Shown here: positions 27,265 to 36,783 of the stretch, piece by piece
Numbering within the stretch: the first letter of the stretch is position 1
How the letters are laid out: the number at the start of each line of letters is the position of its first letter
Assembly (NCBI GenBank): GCA_964526735.1
Contig: CAZGLO010000005.1
Coordinates: forward strand, 5,644-69,643
Length of the DNA stretch: 64,000 nt
Source: JAAUSY01 sp964526735
GTDB taxonomy: Bacteria; Chloroflexota; Chloroflexia; Chloroflexales; Chloroflexaceae
Reading direction: 5' to 3'
Translations under genes and position numbers: made by a program
Notes under the pieces: model-generated
Seen by the model: the letters and a program-made list of their open reading frames with translations, nothing else
The model's database searches: none
Told to the model about the DNA's origin: nothing

Positions 27265-27969
27265 TTGGACGGGCAATTACCGCAACATATTGCAATGATC
27301 ATGGATGGCAACGGGCGTTGGGCTCGCCAGCGGGGCCTCCCACGCCTTGCCGGGCACCGCGCCGGAACCGAGAACATTCACAGTATTGTGAAGACATGTT
27401 CCGACCGAGGGATACGATACCTGACCCTCTATGCCTTTTCTACCGAGAATTGGAGCCGCCCTTCGGCCGAAGTGCACGGGCTGATGAAAATTCTGGGGGA
27501 GTTTATCGACCGCAAGACACGCGACTTGCACCAGGAAGGAGTGCACATCCGTCATCTGGGAGATCTCACCGGCATTAGTGAATCGCTGAAGAAAAAAGTG
27601 CACTATGCGCTAGATCTCACGATGCAAAACACAGGCCTGACCCTCTCTATTGCCTTCAACTATGGTGGGCGAGCCGACATCGTACGTGCTGTGCAAGCCC
27701 TCGTTGCGCAAGGGGTTCCACCGGAAGATATCACCGACAAAGCCATTGCGAGCCACCTTTCCACCAGTGGACTACCCGACCCCGACCTAGTCATCCGTAC
27801 GAGTGGCGAGTGGCGTTTGTCCAATTTTTTGATCTGGGAGACTGCATACAGTGAGTACTGGACAACGCCCATCTACTGGCCAGATTTCGGGCCTGAACAA
27901 CTCCACCAGGCAATCAATGACTATGCACAACGTGAGCGTCGATTTGGTGGCATCACCCAAGAGAATTAG
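27265..27969 (+). CDS. uppS: Undecaprenyl diphosphate synthase
   Basis: A 234-residue cis-prenyltransferase that makes the lipid carrier precursor for peptidoglycan and surface glycans. It shows HIAMIMDGNGRWA with the catalytic Asp, LTLYAFSTENWSRP, and the C-terminal RTSGEWRLSNFLIWETAYSEYW. It starts at a TTG two bases after the frr stop, with GGAAG upstream. Confidence 0.97.
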   Translation: MDGQLPQHIAMIMDGNGRWARQRGLPRLAGHRAGTENIHSIVKTCSDRGIRYLTLYAFSTENWSRPSAEVHGLMKILGEFIDRKTRDLHQEGVHIRHLGDLTGISESLKKKVHYALDLTMQNTGLTLSIAFNYGGRADIVRAVQALVAQGVPPEDITDKAIASHLSTSGLPDPDLVIRTSGEWRLSNFLIWETAYSEYWTTPIYWPDFGPEQLHQAINDYAQRERRFGGITQEN

Positions 27970-28816
27970 CTCATTGGCTCAACGGCTTATGAGCGTCATT
28001 GTCATTCTGCCGCTCATTCTTCTCTTGATTTACTGGGGAGTGTGGTCTCTCGCTCTCACCACCGCAACGGCCGTGGTTGTTTGTCTTGTGGAGTATTACC
28101 GTGCTTTGACAAAAGTCGGGTATCACCCACGCCCTTTTGTTGGTGTTGCTTCTGGTCTCCTCTTTTGTTGTGCGGCGCTTTTCCAGTCACATGTTTCCTT
28201 TGACCTCACGGGGTTGGTGCTCAGTACCGTCGTCATGCTCATGCTTGTGAGCGAGCTTCTCCGTCATGACCACGAACAAGGGTTATTGGGGTGGGCTTTG
28301 ACATTTGCCGGAGCCTGTTATATCGGGTGGCTTTTTAGCTACTACATTCTCCTCGGCAAGATTGAAACTCCTCTAGAGGGAGGAGTGATCACCTCTTTGA
28401 TCCCGATGCGTTCGGGGGCGGCGTGGGTCTATCTCGTATTGGCCATCACGTGGATACAGGACGGGGCGGCCTATTTTGTTGGTCGGTCATTTGGACGGCA
28501 CAAGATGGCCCCCACGGTCAGCCCAAACAAGAGCTGGGAAGGGGCAATAGGGGGCTTTTTTGGCTCTATCCTTGCATCCGTGCTTACTGTCTTCCTGCTC
28601 GGTCTGCCTATCAGCTACCCCATTGCCATCTTGCTTGGGGCAATTGGAGGGGTTGTCGCTCCCATTGGAGACCTCGCCGAATCGACGATCAAGCGGCGCA
28701 TTGGGCTTAAAGATATGGGGAATATTATGCCCGGGCATGGTGGGTTGTTCGACCGCGCCGATAGTATGCTCTTTGCTGCTCCTGTGCTCTACTACATGAT
28801 CCTCTTCCTGACATAG
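27917..28816 (+). CDS. cdsA: Phosphatidate cytidylyltransferase
   Basis: A polytopic enzyme that makes CDP-diacylglycerol from phosphatidate and CTP. The C-terminal signature is clear: NKSWEGAIGGFFGS and STIKRRIGLKDMGNIMPGHGGLFDRADS. The start is uncertain. The ATG at 27917 overlaps uppS; a TTG at 27974, just after the uppS stop, would give about 280 residues and match the family N-terminus (LAQRLMSVIVILPL) equally well. It closes the operon. Confidence 0.93.
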   Translation: MTMHNVSVDLVASPKRISSLAQRLMSVIVILPLILLLIYWGVWSLALTTATAVVVCLVEYYRALTKVGYHPRPFVGVASGLLFCCAALFQSHVSFDLTGLVLSTVVMLMLVSELLRHDHEQGLLGWALTFAGACYIGWLFSYYILLGKIETPLEGGVITSLIPMRSGAAWVYLVLAITWIQDGAAYFVGRSFGRHKMAPTVSPNKSWEGAIGGFFGSILASVLTVFLLGLPISYPIAILLGAIGGVVAPIGDLAESTIKRRIGLKDMGNIMPGHGGLFDRADSMLFAAPVLYYMILFLT

Positions 28817-29133
28817 ACTCTGGGCGATATACGCCCCCTGTACACCATCTCAAATATATTTTCTCACTTTGCAGCTTCTTGTCCTCTTTTCGCTGACCCC
28901 TCTCTACGCAGCACAGGTGTGCCCCTCTTTTTTGTACTCCTTCGCAACCTACTCTTTTTGTATCCTATGTGTTCTTCTCAGGACAGGGTGGGCAGAGTGG
29001 CTGTCTCTTGCTTTTCATACGATAAATCCTTGATATTTTTTCGTTTTCATATTATGGGTTGAAAGGTACAGATACCCTCCACATATTCATTTGGATGCTC
29101 GATTTCCAACACTAGAGATAGAGGAATCGCCGC
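28817..29133 (+). other. Intergenic region after cdsA with a possible promoter
   Basis: About 317 AT-richer bases without a gene. A GGGCG/CGCCC hairpin lies just after the cdsA stop but lacks a T-run. TTGCTT (29008-29013) and TGATAT (29031-29036), 17 bases apart, could drive the GT39-like gene. Confidence 0.45.
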
Positions 29134-31281
29134 ATGAAGCCATTACACCATACATTGGGCTTGTTTCTGCTCATTCTGACCCTTGCACTTGCGTGGTTTG
29201 GGCAAAGCTGGACGATTGATTTTCCCCCACGTCTGCTTGATGGATGGATATTGTTATTATTGGCATCGCTCTTGTTTGCAAGTTTGAGCGTGTGGGCACA
29301 GAAGGATGAGATTGCATCCCCCCTTAAGGGAATAGGCGTCCGTTTGGCGCACGGGGTCACTGCTAGCCCATCTGGGGTGGGGCTGATGGTGGTCGGAGTG
29401 GTGGTCGGAGGGCTATCGTTTTGGCTCGACACAAAGCCGGAATATCATCCGTGGCCTGCCTTGCTGACGTGGCTAGCGGGCAGTGGGCTGTTGCTTTGGG
29501 GCACGTTCTTGTTCGACAAACACCGCCCTCCTGCTGGGGATGATCTGCCTGCGGTGAATGTGCCTCTCATCCGCGTTGAGCAAGAGCCAGTCGTCAAATG
29601 GGAGATCATTGCCATTATCACCATCACGATCATTGGTTTTCTTGCGCGATACGTGATGGTCGATGTCATCCCCTACAATCTCACCGGCGATGAGGGCGAG
29701 ATGGGGATGGCCGCACGACGGGTGATGGCGGGAGAATTGCGTGATCCCTTCTCAACCGACTGGCTTTCGCACCCCAATATCTGGTTTTTTATGCAGTCGC
29801 TCTCGCTGTGTCTCTTTGGAGATTCGGTGTTTGGCTTGCGGATGCTGTCGGTGCTCTTTGGAACGATTGCTATCCCTCTGCTCTACATGTTTGTGCGCTC
29901 AAACTATAGCCGGTGGACGGCATTGATTGCGGCGGGACTACTTGCCACCTTCCATTTTCACATTCACTACAGCCGGAATGGCCTCAACAACATCGCTGAC
30001 TCTTTCCTTGCACTTGTTGGTTTTACGGCGCTTTTATGGGGGATGCAAAAACGTTCTTTCTTCCTGATGGCGCTGACGGGAGTCACGCTTGGGGTCGCGC
30101 AACATCTCTATATGGGTGCGCGATTGCTTCCGCTCATTCTTATTGGGTTCCTCATCCACCAGCTTCTTGTCAATCGTGCATACCTATGGAGCTTACGCTA
30201 CCACTTGGGGGTGGTCGTGATTGGGTTTTTGCTTGGCTTTGGCCCACTCCTCCGCCACTTTATCCTGCATCCACATGAGTTTAATGCACGGCTAGTGTTA
30301 GTGGGGATTGTTCAGACGGGGTGGCTGGAGCAGCAGTTGGAGCAAGGGACACATTTGCTCCCCCTTCTCTTTGAGCAGGCACGGTCGGCATTTGGGGCGT
30401 TCACCTTTGTGGCAGATAGAAGTGCCCAATATGACCCCGCGATACCCATCCTCGACCCTATTTCGTCTATTTTCTTCGTCTTTGGGGTTGCGATTGCGGT
30501 GATACAATGGCGGCGAGCAGGCGCAATTGTAAGCCTTGGGTGGATTGCAGGGGCGACGGTGTTTGGGGGGATGTTGCTTGTCAATCCGCCGATGAGTCCT
30601 CGCTATGTTACCACGGCTCCGCCTCTTTGCCTGCTGATGGCGTTGGCGATAACAGAGCTTGGAGCGATTGTCAAGAAGGCATTATCGCTCTCTGATCACG
30701 CGGTGTATGGCTTTATGAGCGCCATTTTAGTGATCTTCGCCGTGTGGAATGTCAACTTCTACTTCAATGTCTACACGCCGCGGAATGTCTATGGGTGGCT
30801 CAATACGGAGGTGGGGACGGAAATTGGCCGGTACCTCGCTCAAAAGCCCGACGATATATATGTGTATTTCTTTGGGCCGCCACGAATGTTCTTTGGCTTC
30901 GGAGCGGTGAGATTTCTCGCGCCGGAGATCGAAGGGGCAGACGTGCATCAGCCAATCACTTCGCCAAATCAGCTCCCACCACTGCCGCCCGGCAAAAAAC
31001 CTATCTTCATCGCATTGCCAGAACGGCGCGACCAGCTTGATATCATTCGACAGCGCTACCCAGAAGGCGATCTCTATGAATTTCCTGCGCAATCGATGGA
31101 TGATACAACGCTGTTTGTGAGCTATGAGCCTGATGAATATACACAGAATAGTCTTGAGGAGCTGAGAGGTGAAAAGAGGATGTTGGAGGCGACGGCGGGA
31201 TTTGAACCCGCGAATAACGGTTTTGCAGACCGCTGCCTTACCACTTGGCTACGTCGCCATCGCATACCTAGAGTATTGTAG
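29134..31281 (+). CDS. GT39-like membrane glycosyltransferase (ArnT/PMT fold)
   Basis: A 715-residue protein. Two N-terminal hydrophobic segments precede a cytoplasmic stretch, then a GT39-type core with the first-loop motif YNLTGDEGEMGMAARRVMAGEL (Asp-Glu pair) and about ten further hydrophobic segments. These enzymes transfer a sugar from a polyprenyl-phosphate donor to a protein or lipid outside the membrane. The final 30 or so residues (from about 684) are read through the antisense strand of a tRNA-Cys gene and are unlikely to be conserved; they include the familiar artefact-like string GFEPANN. Confidence 0.87.
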   Translation: MKPLHHTLGLFLLILTLALAWFGQSWTIDFPPRLLDGWILLLLASLLFASLSVWAQKDEIASPLKGIGVRLAHGVTASPSGVGLMVVGVVVGGLSFWLDTKPEYHPWPALLTWLAGSGLLLWGTFLFDKHRPPAGDDLPAVNVPLIRVEQEPVVKWEIIAIITITIIGFLARYVMVDVIPYNLTGDEGEMGMAARRVMAGELRDPFSTDWLSHPNIWFFMQSLSLCLFGDSVFGLRMLSVLFGTIAIPLLYMFVRSNYSRWTALIAAGLLATFHFHIHYSRNGLNNIADSFLALVGFTALLWGMQKRSFFLMALTGVTLGVAQHLYMGARLLPLILIGFLIHQLLVNRAYLWSLRYHLGVVVIGFLLGFGPLLRHFILHPHEFNARLVLVGIVQTGWLEQQLEQGTHLLPLLFEQARSAFGAFTFVADRSAQYDPAIPILDPISSIFFVFGVAIAVIQWRRAGAIVSLGWIAGATVFGGMLLVNPPMSPRYVTTAPPLCLLMALAITELGAIVKKALSLSDHAVYGFMSAILVIFAVWNVNFYFNVYTPRNVYGWLNTEVGTEIGRYLAQKPDDIYVYFFGPPRMFFGFGAVRFLAPEIEGADVHQPITSPNQLPPLPPGKKPIFIALPERRDQLDIIRQRYPEGDLYEFPAQSMDDTTLFVSYEPDEYTQNSLEELRGEKRMLEATAGFEPANNGFADRCLTTWLRRHRIPRVL
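31184..31258 (-). tRNA. tRNA-Cys (GCA), CCA end encoded
   Basis: Read on the minus strand from 31258. The acceptor stem GGCGACG/CGTCGCC is perfect. The D stem is GCC/GGC. The anticodon stem GCGGT/ACCGT encloses CTGCAAA (anticodon GCA). The T arm is GCGGG-TTCAAAT-CCCGC. Discriminator U73, typical of tRNA-Cys, is followed by an encoded CCA at 31186-31184. The total is 75 bases. Confidence 0.95.
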
Positions 31282-31303
31282 CATATGCCCGCGCTTCTGA
31301 CAA
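31275..31303 (-). promoter_or_regulatory. Promoter of the tRNA-Cys gene
   Basis: On the minus strand, TTGTCA (31298-31303) and TACAAT (31275-31280) are exactly 17 bases apart, with TGC before the -10. The -10 lies 16 bases from the tRNA 5' end and overlaps the stop codon of the opposing GT39 gene. Confidence 0.65.
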
Positions 31304-31417
31304 GGGGGAAAATGGAGTAAAAACCAGGCAATCGCATTATGCGCTTGTTTGTGTCACAATCATGGTTTTGGTGGAACTCTGCTGACGGGGGAGATATGGA
31401 AAAGCGTTCTTCAATAC

Positions 31418-31460
31418 CGTTCATACGTGTACGTATGTGCCTATTGGTTTATGGTATAAT
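31418..31460 (+). promoter_or_regulatory. Promoter with palindromic operator before the secreted hydrolase
   Basis: A consensus TATAAT (31455-31460) has no recognisable -35 box. Instead the near-perfect palindrome CATACGT-GT-ACGTATG (31422-31437) covers that position. The same CGTTCATAC and GTACGTA words occur before the CHAT gene at 41545. Confidence 0.5.
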
Positions 31461-31540
31461 GAGCCACCCTCGCACCTAATCTTAATGGTGGGGGGCTTCT
31501 TATACTCGGTATGATACTGAGAGGAAAGGTACGTAAGAAT

Positions 31541-34072
31541 ATGCGTCGTTTGTACACTCTCCTATTGCTGTGCGGCATCGTCATTGCCGCGACGACACAT
31601 TCCCCACAGCGGGCGCAGTCGTCGCCCGTGGCTGCGCCGGGAACATCGGACTTTGGTTCGTGCACCCACATCGCGTCGCGCTATGGAGATCCGGACAGTA
31701 TGCACGTCCCAGGAGCGCAGATCGCCAACCTGGGTATCGGATGGGCACGCGAAGACTTTCAAATGAGCCGTATCCTCGAGAACGTACACAATGGTGAAGG
31801 CGAATATGAATGGTACTTCCACGAACAGATGGTTAAAGAACTCCGCGGCCACGGGGTGAATATTATCGGGGTGCTTGTTGGCCCAACCCCATCGTGGGCG
31901 TCAGTGAATGGGTGTGGTTTGAATCAGTTTTGCCCGCCCAAGCCCGATGTCTTTGCCGATTTTGCCTACGAAGTCGTCTCTCATTTCAAGGACGACGTTC
32001 ACTATTGGGAGATCTGGAACGAGCCGGACAACCCAATTTACTGGGCACCGGTCGCCAGTGCAGCACAATATACCGAAGTCCTCAAGGCGGGCTACGAAGC
32101 CATCAAGCGCGCCGACCCAAGCGCCCAAGTACTTGTCGCAGGCATGGTCTCGCCCGCACCGGCTGACAAATTCCTTGAGGAGATCCATGCGCACGGCGGC
32201 TGGGATTCCTTTGATATCATCTCGCTGCACCCCTACACCGACCCGCTTGGCCCCGAAGAAGGACAAATTGCCGTTTCTGGCCTGGGCAAGGTAAAAGGCG
32301 TTGCCGAGGCGTTGGGCGAGAAACCCATTTGGGTCACGGAGTTTGGGTGGTCGACCGGCCCCTCAGACCGCATCAAAAGAGGCGAGCACGTTAACCCACA
32401 AAAGCAAGCAGAATTATTGGTGCGAGCATCGACGCTCTTGCGGGTGGGCGGCGCAGAGAAAGTCTTGCTCTACACGCTCAAGGATGTCCGCGCCCCGCAA
32501 GATCCTCCTGGCAGAAACCTCTACGGGCTGATAGACCACGCAGGCGATAACTTGAATTACAGTTCGGTCAAGCCTGCGTTCAATGCCTACAAGACGCTCA
32601 ATGAGCAATTGGCAGGTACTCGCCCAGAGAAGAACCTGAAACTGGTTCGCGAGAATATGGCGCTCGACTTTGAGAGCGAACAGAAGTGGCGTTCCTACCC
32701 GCCGGAGAATGGCGAATTGACCCATGCGCCCGGACAGGGGATGAATGGCAGCACCGGCGGTCAACTCACCTACAACTTCACCACCCGCGGGAATGATTAC
32801 GTCGCCTACATTGCAGAACCGCCCATTCCCATCGGTGACCCAAGCCAGTTGGGCATTTCGATACGGGGCGACGGCAGTGGGCACAACCTCAAAGTCCAGA
32901 TCCTCGATAGCGAAGGCGAAAAGTTCCAATTTCGTCTTGGCTTCTTGCAGAGCGGCGGGGGGAAAAACGTCGATCCGGTCTCTATCAACGTAGACGACCC
33001 CGAAATCTTGGATCGGCGCGACGGACGGCTCACCTACCCACTTTCGCTCTTCGCCATCGTGATTGATGATGAGCCTGACTCGGCCACTGGTCAAGGCACG
33101 GTCTATGTTGACAACCTCATCTCTGTGAGTGGGCCAGAGGTCTATGCGACCCGTTACCTCCAAAACGATGGTATGGCGGTTGATGTGCTGTGGGCATTGC
33201 AGTACGGGGTTGATGTCAATGTGCCGACGAACTCGTCACAAGGGACAAAAGTCGACATCTGGGGCGAGGAAGAGCCGATATCTGCACAAGGTGGCAGTTT
33301 TTCGGTGAGTCTTAGCCCAAGCCCCATTTACCTCCACCACGCCCCCGCCGACGAACGTGTAACTCCCCCTGAACCTATCAACCCAGACCCTGATCCGAAT
33401 GAGCCTAGCGATGATGACGAGGATGACGAGGATGAGGATGAGGATGAGGATCGGGATGAGGATGACGAACCAAAGACGAGAAACCCCGTCGATCCTCCTG
33501 CCGGTGCGCAATGCTTTGATGCAACGGGCTACTGCATCCACGGGCGGATTGCAGAGTATTGGAACGAGAACGGCGGGTTGAAGGTCTTTGGATATCCCAT
33601 TTCGCCGCAGTGGGAACAGTATATTGAAGGGCAATGGCTGGAAGTGCAGTGGTTTGAGCGCAACCGCCTTGAATTGCACCCCCAAAACGAGCGCCCTTAT
33701 GATGTGCTGCTTGGCCGCTTGAGCGAAGAGCTGCTGCTGAACAACAAACGCGTTTGGCAAGAAGAGCCGAAAAGCTCGCCACAAGATGGCTGCCGCTACT
33801 TTGATGAGACAGGCTTCAATGTGTGTGGCCGGATCTTCGAGGAGTGGCGCGCCAGTGGGCTTGAGATTGATGGGGTGCCAGGCAAGAGTGAGGGCGAAAA
33901 TCTGGCGCTCTTTGGCCTCCCGCTTGGCGACGCCTCGATGGAGATCATAGAGGGCGAGCAATATCTGGTACAATGGTTTGAACGGGCGCGGTTTGAGGTA
34001 CACCCGGAAAACCCAAGTCCCTTTGATATTCTGCTCGGTCTCCTTGGGAATGAGACCCTCGGCGGTGACTAA
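31541..34072 (+). CDS. Secreted clan GH-A glycoside hydrolase with C-terminal repeat modules
   Basis: About 843 residues from the ATG at 31541, preceded by GAGGAAAGG; an ATG ten codons upstream is possible. A signal peptide (MRRLYTLLLLCGIVIAATTH) leads to a (beta/alpha)8 domain. Its acid/base Glu lies in EIWNEPDNP (about E161) and its nucleophile in WVTEFGWS (about E267), as in GH39/GH5-like enzymes. A beta-sandwich follows, then a linker of almost pure Asp/Glu (33411-33470). Two copies of a module end it (CFDATGYCIHGRIAEYW ... VQWFERNRLELHP and YFDETGFNVCGRIFEEW ... VQWFERARFEVHP), of a type I associate with Chloroflexota exported proteins. The substrate is unknown. Confidence 0.88.
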   Translation: MRRLYTLLLLCGIVIAATTHSPQRAQSSPVAAPGTSDFGSCTHIASRYGDPDSMHVPGAQIANLGIGWAREDFQMSRILENVHNGEGEYEWYFHEQMVKELRGHGVNIIGVLVGPTPSWASVNGCGLNQFCPPKPDVFADFAYEVVSHFKDDVHYWEIWNEPDNPIYWAPVASAAQYTEVLKAGYEAIKRADPSAQVLVAGMVSPAPADKFLEEIHAHGGWDSFDIISLHPYTDPLGPEEGQIAVSGLGKVKGVAEALGEKPIWVTEFGWSTGPSDRIKRGEHVNPQKQAELLVRASTLLRVGGAEKVLLYTLKDVRAPQDPPGRNLYGLIDHAGDNLNYSSVKPAFNAYKTLNEQLAGTRPEKNLKLVRENMALDFESEQKWRSYPPENGELTHAPGQGMNGSTGGQLTYNFTTRGNDYVAYIAEPPIPIGDPSQLGISIRGDGSGHNLKVQILDSEGEKFQFRLGFLQSGGGKNVDPVSINVDDPEILDRRDGRLTYPLSLFAIVIDDEPDSATGQGTVYVDNLISVSGPEVYATRYLQNDGMAVDVLWALQYGVDVNVPTNSSQGTKVDIWGEEEPISAQGGSFSVSLSPSPIYLHHAPADERVTPPEPINPDPDPNEPSDDDEDDEDEDEDEDRDEDDEPKTRNPVDPPAGAQCFDATGYCIHGRIAEYWNENGGLKVFGYPISPQWEQYIEGQWLEVQWFERNRLELHPQNERPYDVLLGRLSEELLLNNKRVWQEEPKSSPQDGCRYFDETGFNVCGRIFEEWRASGLEIDGVPGKSEGENLALFGLPLGDASMEIIEGEQYLVQWFERARFEVHPENPSPFDILLGLLGNETLGGD

Positions 34073-34137
34073 ATTGAGTCGCCATTGGCCGGGGTTTTTC
34101 CCGTTAGGATAAGGATACATCAACGCGCATCCACCGT

Positions 34138-36783
34138 ATGTTATTTATGGCGTGCGGTGGGTGCATCAACACCTCTATGAGGTATCTTTCTCTTGTTGCT
34201 CTATGGGTGATCACCACCCTGGCCGTATTGTTCATAGCCACGCAGGCACTCCACCCACCCCTCTCGCTCCGTGCGGATAACGTGGAAGATACCACGCTCT
34301 CGCGCTTCCTTCGCAACTTCGACACCCCTGAACGCAACGACAACGACGCATATTGCTGGTCACTCCACGATGCCCATCTCTCCTTGTCGGGTTGGTGGGG
34401 GGATTCCGTTTTGGTTTCGATGCGGGCGACGGCTCCTCGCCCCCGCCTCTTGCCGCCTGCGGTCGCTTCGCTGCGCCACAGGGAGTGGCAGAGTGGAGCG
34501 TTTGTGGTCGATAGGCGAGCGTGGCGACAGTATCACGTGCTTGTGCCGGTCGATGATCTCCCGCCACACGACATCTACCTTGATACAACACTCTTTTCAC
34601 CCGCCTCTGGCGGCCAGAGTAGTGGTCATCCAGGGAGCCACATAGGGAGCCATACAGATGGTCGAATGTTGGGGGTGGCACTTAACCAGCTTGATGTAGT
34701 CTCAACAGCATCAATGACTTCGCTTATAGAGAAGCCTTGGCACGTGCTCCCGCCTCTTTTCCTCATTGTCATCATCCCGCTTCCCTTCTTGACCTTTTTG
34801 GTCGTGATGCATGGACTTCGTAGGCTGCCTTGGCAGTTGCCAAATACCCTTATCGTGGTATTGGCAGCTCTTGCCGGAGCGGCAGTGTTGGGAGTACTCT
34901 CTTACGCCATCCAACAAACGCCCCCGCCTCTCACCCTGCCGCTCATCCTCTATCCGGTGTTGCTTGGTATCGGGGTAGGCCTGCGGGGTGTATCAGTAAC
35001 ACCACGCCTCATCCCCTGGACACGTGCTGATTACCTGTTGGTAGCGGGAATCGTGGTGGTTGGAGTGGTGATACGGGTGGTGTTGCTCCCCACCAACGTC
35101 TCGTACTTCAACGCCGACGATGACGTGGTAGGGGTATTTGCCATCAACATCCTCAATGGCTACCACGCGCTTTCCTTTGGAAACACAGGCACGCTTGCCC
35201 CCTATCTCCTCGCACCGCTCTTTACGCTCTTTGGTGCGTCAATGCAGACGATGTTCATCCTGCCCTTCACGCTCACGGCCATCTTGATTGTCGTGCTCTA
35301 TGGGCTAGGGCGGGACTGCTTTGGCAGGTGGGGGGGAGTGACTGCCGCCACGTGGATGGCTTTTCCCTCTGCCACTGCCCTCTATTGGACGTACAAGCTG
35401 CAGCCCGGCTACCTAGAGGCCATCACCTTGGCGCTGCTTGCATTGTGGGGGACGGTACGCATCTTCTATCGCCAGGAGGAGTGCCATACCCACCATACAA
35501 ATGACCAATCTTCCCCCCGCTCCCCAAAGCGCCACCTGACATTCCTGACACTCCTGATGGGAGTGGTCGCATTGGCGTCAACGCTGGCTCTGTGGGCGAA
35601 TGTGGTTGTTTTGTCCATTATGCTGGCGTGCGGCGTGATTGTGCTGCTGAATTGGCGACGACTCCGCACGCTCCCGCTCGCCGGATATGGGTTGTTTGCA
35701 CTGTTGTGGGGCGGTGTACTTTTCCCGCTCCTCGCCTACATCCACCTTTTCAGTGGCCGCGACTCGCATCAATGGGGTGGGAGGTTGCCTATCAACCGCA
35801 TGAACGAACTCATAGACACCAACGCTTTTGGCGAATTGGGGGCGTTGTTTGTGGGCGTGACGCGGCCTATGCGGATGATGACCATTGAGGGTGTATGGAT
35901 GCACCTCATTGTGTGGATGAGCGTGGCGGCGATAGCGGTATTCCTCTCCCGCACCCTGCGTGAGCGATTGCAGTGCGGGCTGGTGATAATAGTCATTGCC
36001 GCGGCGACCATTGTGCTGACGTTGGTCAGCCCCTTCTTTCTGCCGTATGACGTGCGCTATATTTTGCCGCTCTATGCGGTATTGGCGTTGGCGTATGGTG
36101 CTCTGGTATCATGGGCCGCCCGCCTCTCAACGCACCTCTCGCCACGTTTCGCTGCGAAGCGCTCTCTGCGGCTGCTTGGTGTGGGAGTGGCAAGTGTGTG
36201 TCTTGCGCTTATGCTTGCGGGAAATGGCGTAAGTGTGTTACGAGGGATACTGTACAAACCGATGCTCCGCCCCGAAGCCGCCATCGCCCAGGAGCTTCAA
36301 GCACACGGCGTCCGCTATCTCCACACCTCCTACTGGATAGGCATGGGGGTGATGGTGGAGAGCGGCGGGGAGATCATCCCCTCAACCGCCGTTGGCCCGC
36401 AGCGCATCACCTACGACCCCCGTCTGAATGAGCGCGTGGCGGCGGCGGAGGGCGAGGCGACGGCGTTTGCCTTTGTTCACGACCATCTTGGGCTTGGGGC
36501 GATAATAGATTTTGAGGACTACCTTGCTGAACACGACATCATGTGTGAGGAGGTGGACGTGTGCGAGGGGAATTGTTACCGTCTTTACCACCACTGCACG
36601 CCCTTCCCAGACATCCAAGACCTGGTGCGCTACCTCCCAGATGAGCTAGGCAACCGACAGCAGCGCTTGCAAAGACGGTCGCAAGAACAACTACAAGAAC
36701 CATCACCAGAGCTATCGCAAGAGCAACTGCGCAGACAGCTGCAAAGGATTATCGACCATGGAGACCACGCATACACCCCGTGA
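34138..36783 (+). CDS. GT-C-type membrane glycosyltransferase
   Basis: An 881-residue protein; the ATG at 34177 (MRYLSLVALW) is an equally possible start. After an N-terminal anchor and a soluble region, about ten hydrophobic segments follow, with the PMT/ArnT-like first-loop motif SYFNADDDVVGVFAINIL. A soluble C-terminal tail ends in a Gln/Glu-rich repeat (LQRRSQEQLQEPSPELSQEQ). Its last 26 bases overlap the GT2 gene, showing an operon in which a donor-synthesising GT2 feeds a GT-C enzyme. Confidence 0.82.
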   Translation: MLFMACGGCINTSMRYLSLVALWVITTLAVLFIATQALHPPLSLRADNVEDTTLSRFLRNFDTPERNDNDAYCWSLHDAHLSLSGWWGDSVLVSMRATAPRPRLLPPAVASLRHREWQSGAFVVDRRAWRQYHVLVPVDDLPPHDIYLDTTLFSPASGGQSSGHPGSHIGSHTDGRMLGVALNQLDVVSTASMTSLIEKPWHVLPPLFLIVIIPLPFLTFLVVMHGLRRLPWQLPNTLIVVLAALAGAAVLGVLSYAIQQTPPPLTLPLILYPVLLGIGVGLRGVSVTPRLIPWTRADYLLVAGIVVVGVVIRVVLLPTNVSYFNADDDVVGVFAINILNGYHALSFGNTGTLAPYLLAPLFTLFGASMQTMFILPFTLTAILIVVLYGLGRDCFGRWGGVTAATWMAFPSATALYWTYKLQPGYLEAITLALLALWGTVRIFYRQEECHTHHTNDQSSPRSPKRHLTFLTLLMGVVALASTLALWANVVVLSIMLACGVIVLLNWRRLRTLPLAGYGLFALLWGGVLFPLLAYIHLFSGRDSHQWGGRLPINRMNELIDTNAFGELGALFVGVTRPMRMMTIEGVWMHLIVWMSVAAIAVFLSRTLRERLQCGLVIIVIAAATIVLTLVSPFFLPYDVRYILPLYAVLALAYGALVSWAARLSTHLSPRFAAKRSLRLLGVGVASVCLALMLAGNGVSVLRGILYKPMLRPEAAIAQELQAHGVRYLHTSYWIGMGVMVESGGEIIPSTAVGPQRITYDPRLNERVAAAEGEATAFAFVHDHLGLGAIIDFEDYLAEHDIMCEEVDVCEGNCYRLYHHCTPFPDIQDLVRYLPDELGNRQQRLQRRSQEQLQEPSPELSQEQLRRQLQRIIDHGDHAYTP

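Noticed and set aside
33236..34123. A 295-codon minus-strand frame
   Set aside because: It mirrors the hydrolase C-terminus, and its poly-Ile/Leu stretch is only the antisense of the Asp/Glu linker.
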